Shown here piece by piece: positions 61,201-64,000 of a DNA stretch of 64,000 bases. The translations under genes were made by a program, and so were the position numbers. Origin of the DNA: Mercurialis annua (lineage: Eukaryota > Streptophyta > Magnoliopsida > Malpighiales > Euphorbiaceae). The stretch covers positions 248,001 to 312,000 of the forward strand of contig NC_065573.1 in the NCBI RefSeq assembly GCF_937616625.2. Direction: 5' to 3'. Each line of letters starts with the position of its first letter. Positions within the stretch are counted from its first letter, which is position 1. Below the pieces are notes generated by a model. The model was not told the DNA's origin. It saw nothing but the letters and a program-made list of their open reading frames with translations, and did not search any database.

Positions 61201-62690
61201 TTAGAAATTTAAGCAAAACGTTTACAAACGTTACCAAAACAAAACCAAGCATTTCAATTTTTAACAATTTAAGCCAAACGTTTAGAAACGTTACGAAACA
61301 AATATAAACGTTTCGCCTTTTTAGCGAATTAAGCCGAACGTTTACAAACGTTACGAAACAAAACCAAATGTTTCACCTTTTTAGCAATTTAAGCCAAACA
61401 TTTACAAATGCTACGATACAAATCCAAACGTTTACCCATTTTAGATATTTAAGCCAAACGTTTAATACATCATGAAACAAATCCAAACATTTCCACTTTT
61501 TAGCGATTTATGCCAAACGTTTACAAACGTTGAAAAACAAATCCAAACGTTTCCCTTTTTAGCGATTGGAGCCAAACGTTTTACAAATGTTACGAAAGAA
61601 ATCCAAACGTTTCCCAGTTTTAGCAATTTATGACAAACGTTTACAAATGTTACGAAACAAAAACCAAGCGTTTCACCTTTTTAGCAATTTAAACCAAACG
61701 TTTACAAACATTTCGAAACAAATCCAAGCGTTTCACCTTTTTAGCTATTTAAACCAAACATTTACAAACATTACGAAATAAATCCAAGCGTTTCCCCTTT
61801 TTAGCAATTTAAGCCAAACGTTTACAAACGTTACAACACAAATCCAAACGTTTCCCCATTTGAGCGATTTAAGGCAAACATATACAAACATTACGAAACA
61901 AAACCAAACGCTTAAAATGTTACGAAACAAATCCAAACGTTTCACATTTTTAGCGATTTAAGCCAAATCTTTACAAACGTTATGAAACAAAACCAAGCGT
62001 TTCACCGTTTTAGCAATTTAAGCCAAACGTTCACAAACGTTACGAAACAAAACCAAATGTTTCACCTTTTTAGCAATTTAGGCCAATCGTTTACAAACGT
62101 AACGAAACAAATCCAAGCGTTTCACCTTTTTAGCAATTTAAGCCAAACGTTTGCAAATGTTACGAAACAAATCCAAACGTTTCGCCTTTTAAGCATTTTT
62201 AGCAAATGTTTACAAACGCTATGAAATAAATCCAAGCGTTTCATCTTTTTAGAAATTTAAGCCAAGCGCTTACAAAGGTTAAGAAACAAATCCAAGCGTT
62301 TCTCCCTTTTAGCAATTTAGGCCAAACATTTACAAACGTTACGAAATAAATCCAAGCGTTTCCCCTTTTTAGCAATTTAAGCCAAACGTTTACAAACGTT
62401 ACGACACAAATCCAAACGTTTCCCCATTTTAGCGATTTAAGGAAAACATATACAAATGTTACGAAACAAAACCAAACGCTTAAAATGTTACGAAACAAAT
62501 CCAAACGTTTCACATTTTTAGCGATTTAAGCCAAATCTTTACAAACGTTATGAAACAAAACCAAGTGTTTCACCTTTTTAGCAATTTAAGCCAAACGTTC
62601 ACAAACGTTACGAAATAAAACCAAATGTTTCACCTTTTTAGCAATTTAAGCCAATCGTTTACAAACGTAACGAAACAAATCCAAGCGTTT

Positions 62691-64000
62691 CCCCTTTTTA
62701 GCGACTGAAGCCAAACGTTTACAAATGTTACGAAACAAATCCAGACGTTTCCCATTTTTTGCAATTAAAGCAAACATTTACAAACATTACGAAATAAAAC
62801 CAAATATTTTACCTTTTTAGCAATTTAAGCCAAACGTTTACAGACGTAACGAAACAAATCCAAGTGTTTCACCTTTTTAGCAATTTAAGCCAAACGTTTA
62901 CAAACGTTTACGTAACAAATCCAAACGTTTCATCTTTTTAGCAATTTGAGCCAAACGTTTACAAACGTTGCGTAACAAATCCAAACGTTTCTCCTTTTTA
63001 GCGATATAAGCCAAACGTTTACAAACGTTGCGAAACAAATCCAAACGTTTCTCCTTTTTAGCGATTTAAGCCAAACGTGTACAAACGGTATGAAACAAAT
63101 CCAAACGTTTCACCTTTTTAGCGATTTAAGCCAAACGTGTACAAACGGTATGAAACAAATCCAAACGTTTCATTTATTTAGCGATTTAAGCCAAACGTTT
63201 ACAAACGTTACGAAACAAATCCAAGCGTTTCTCCTTTTTAGCAACTTAGGCCAAACGTTTACAAAGGTTACGAAACAAATCCAAATATTTCACCTTTTTT
63301 GCAATTTAAGCCAAAACTTTAACAACGTTACAAAACAAATCCAAGCGTTTCACCTTTTTAGCAATTTAAGCCAAATGTTTACAAACGTTATGAGACAAAA
63401 CCAAACATTTCACCTTTTTAGTGATTTAAGCGGAATGTTTACAAACGTTACGAAATAAAACCAATCGATTCACCTTTTTTAGCAATTTTAGCCACACGTT
63501 ACGAAACAAATTCAAATATTTCTCCATTTTAACGATTTCAGTCAAACATTTAAAATGTTACGAAAAAAATCCAAACGTTTCACCTTTTTAGAGATTTAAG
63601 CCAAACATTTACATACGTTACGAAACAAATCCAAACGTTTTCCCTTTTTAGCGATTGAAGCCAAATGTTTACAGACTTTACGAAACAAATCCTAACGTTT
63701 TACATTTTTAGCAATTTAAGCCAAACATTTACAAACGCTACGAAATTAAACCAAGCGTTTCCCCTTTTTATCAATTTAGGCAAAACATTCACAAACGTAA
63801 CGAAACAAACCCAAGTGTTTCACCTTTTAAGCAATTAAAGCGAAACTTTTACATACGTTACGAAACAAATCCAAGCGTTTCACCTTTTGAGCAATTTAGG
63901 CCAAACGTTTACAAACGTTACGGAACAAATCCAAACGTTTCAACTTTTTAGCGATTTACGCGAAATGTTTACAAACGTTACGAAACAAAACCAATCGAAT
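62691..64000 (+). repeat. Recent satellite duplication, copy 2 (runs off the window)
   Basis: Partner of 53967-55276. The left limit is sharp: upstream of 62691 the two loci follow different monomer variants. The right limit lies beyond the window. Confidence 0.92.

Larger units (their letters stand above)
49296..64000 (+). repeat. 60-bp satellite array, block D2
   Basis: Same monomer, forward orientation, running off the window. It holds several nested duplications: 55266-56760 with 57507-59010, three copies of a segment at about 60262, 61831 and 62402, and the near-identical pair 53967-55276 and 62691-64000. The longest open frame (51852-52469, 205 codons of the 20-residue satellite translation) is not a gene. 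Confidence 0.96.

Overview
The window looks like heterochromatin from a flowering plant, probably a eudicot. I cannot name the species. About 42 kb of the 64 kb is a tandem satellite with a 60-bp monomer. The rest is transposable elements lodged in that array. I see no host protein gene, rRNA, tRNA or CRISPR array. The many short open frames in the array arise because the 60-bp monomer is a multiple of three and has one stop-free frame.

Layout. 1-6347: satellite. 6348-17538: a full-length Ty3/gypsy chromovirus (Tekay/Del-like) on the minus strand. It has 2.87-kb LTRs, an initiator-Met tRNA primer site, a polypurine tract, and one gag-protease-RT-RNase H-integrase-chromodomain gene broken by nine stops and a 2-bp frameshift. 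17539-19372: satellite. 19373-19782: a 0.4-kb foreign fragment that resembles part of a retroelement LTR. 19783-29576: satellite. 29577-40150: a composite block. Its left part is a minus-strand CACTA (En/Spm) transposon fragment with a truncated TNP2-type gene. Its right part is a plus-strand LTR retrotransposon with no recognisable coding capacity, whose 5' LTR survives only as 169 bp. 40151-64000: satellite, with one inverted patch at 48961-49295.

How the parts relate. The satellite is organised in higher-order blocks of about 2-4 kb that recur through the array, and one duplication at the right end is nearly identical. The chromovirus sits between 5-bp target duplications, and its uninterrupted site can still be seen in sister copies of the higher-order repeat. 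The coding-less element shares with the chromovirus the LTR tips, a 40-bp U5 terminus of identical spacing, a hairpin next to the polypurine tract, and the primer site. It is therefore a good candidate for a non-autonomous partner mobilised by chromovirus proteins. Damage throughout (CpG to TpG/CpA in the satellite, CAG to TAG and CGA to TGA in the gag-pol) fits long-term cytosine methylation.

The observations most worth checking are the shared termini of the two LTR elements, three stacked palindromes in the chromovirus U3, the satellite inversion whose breakpoints both fall in the monomer's own ACGT palindromes, and the CACTA/LTR/satellite junction. All identities quoted were counted by eye.
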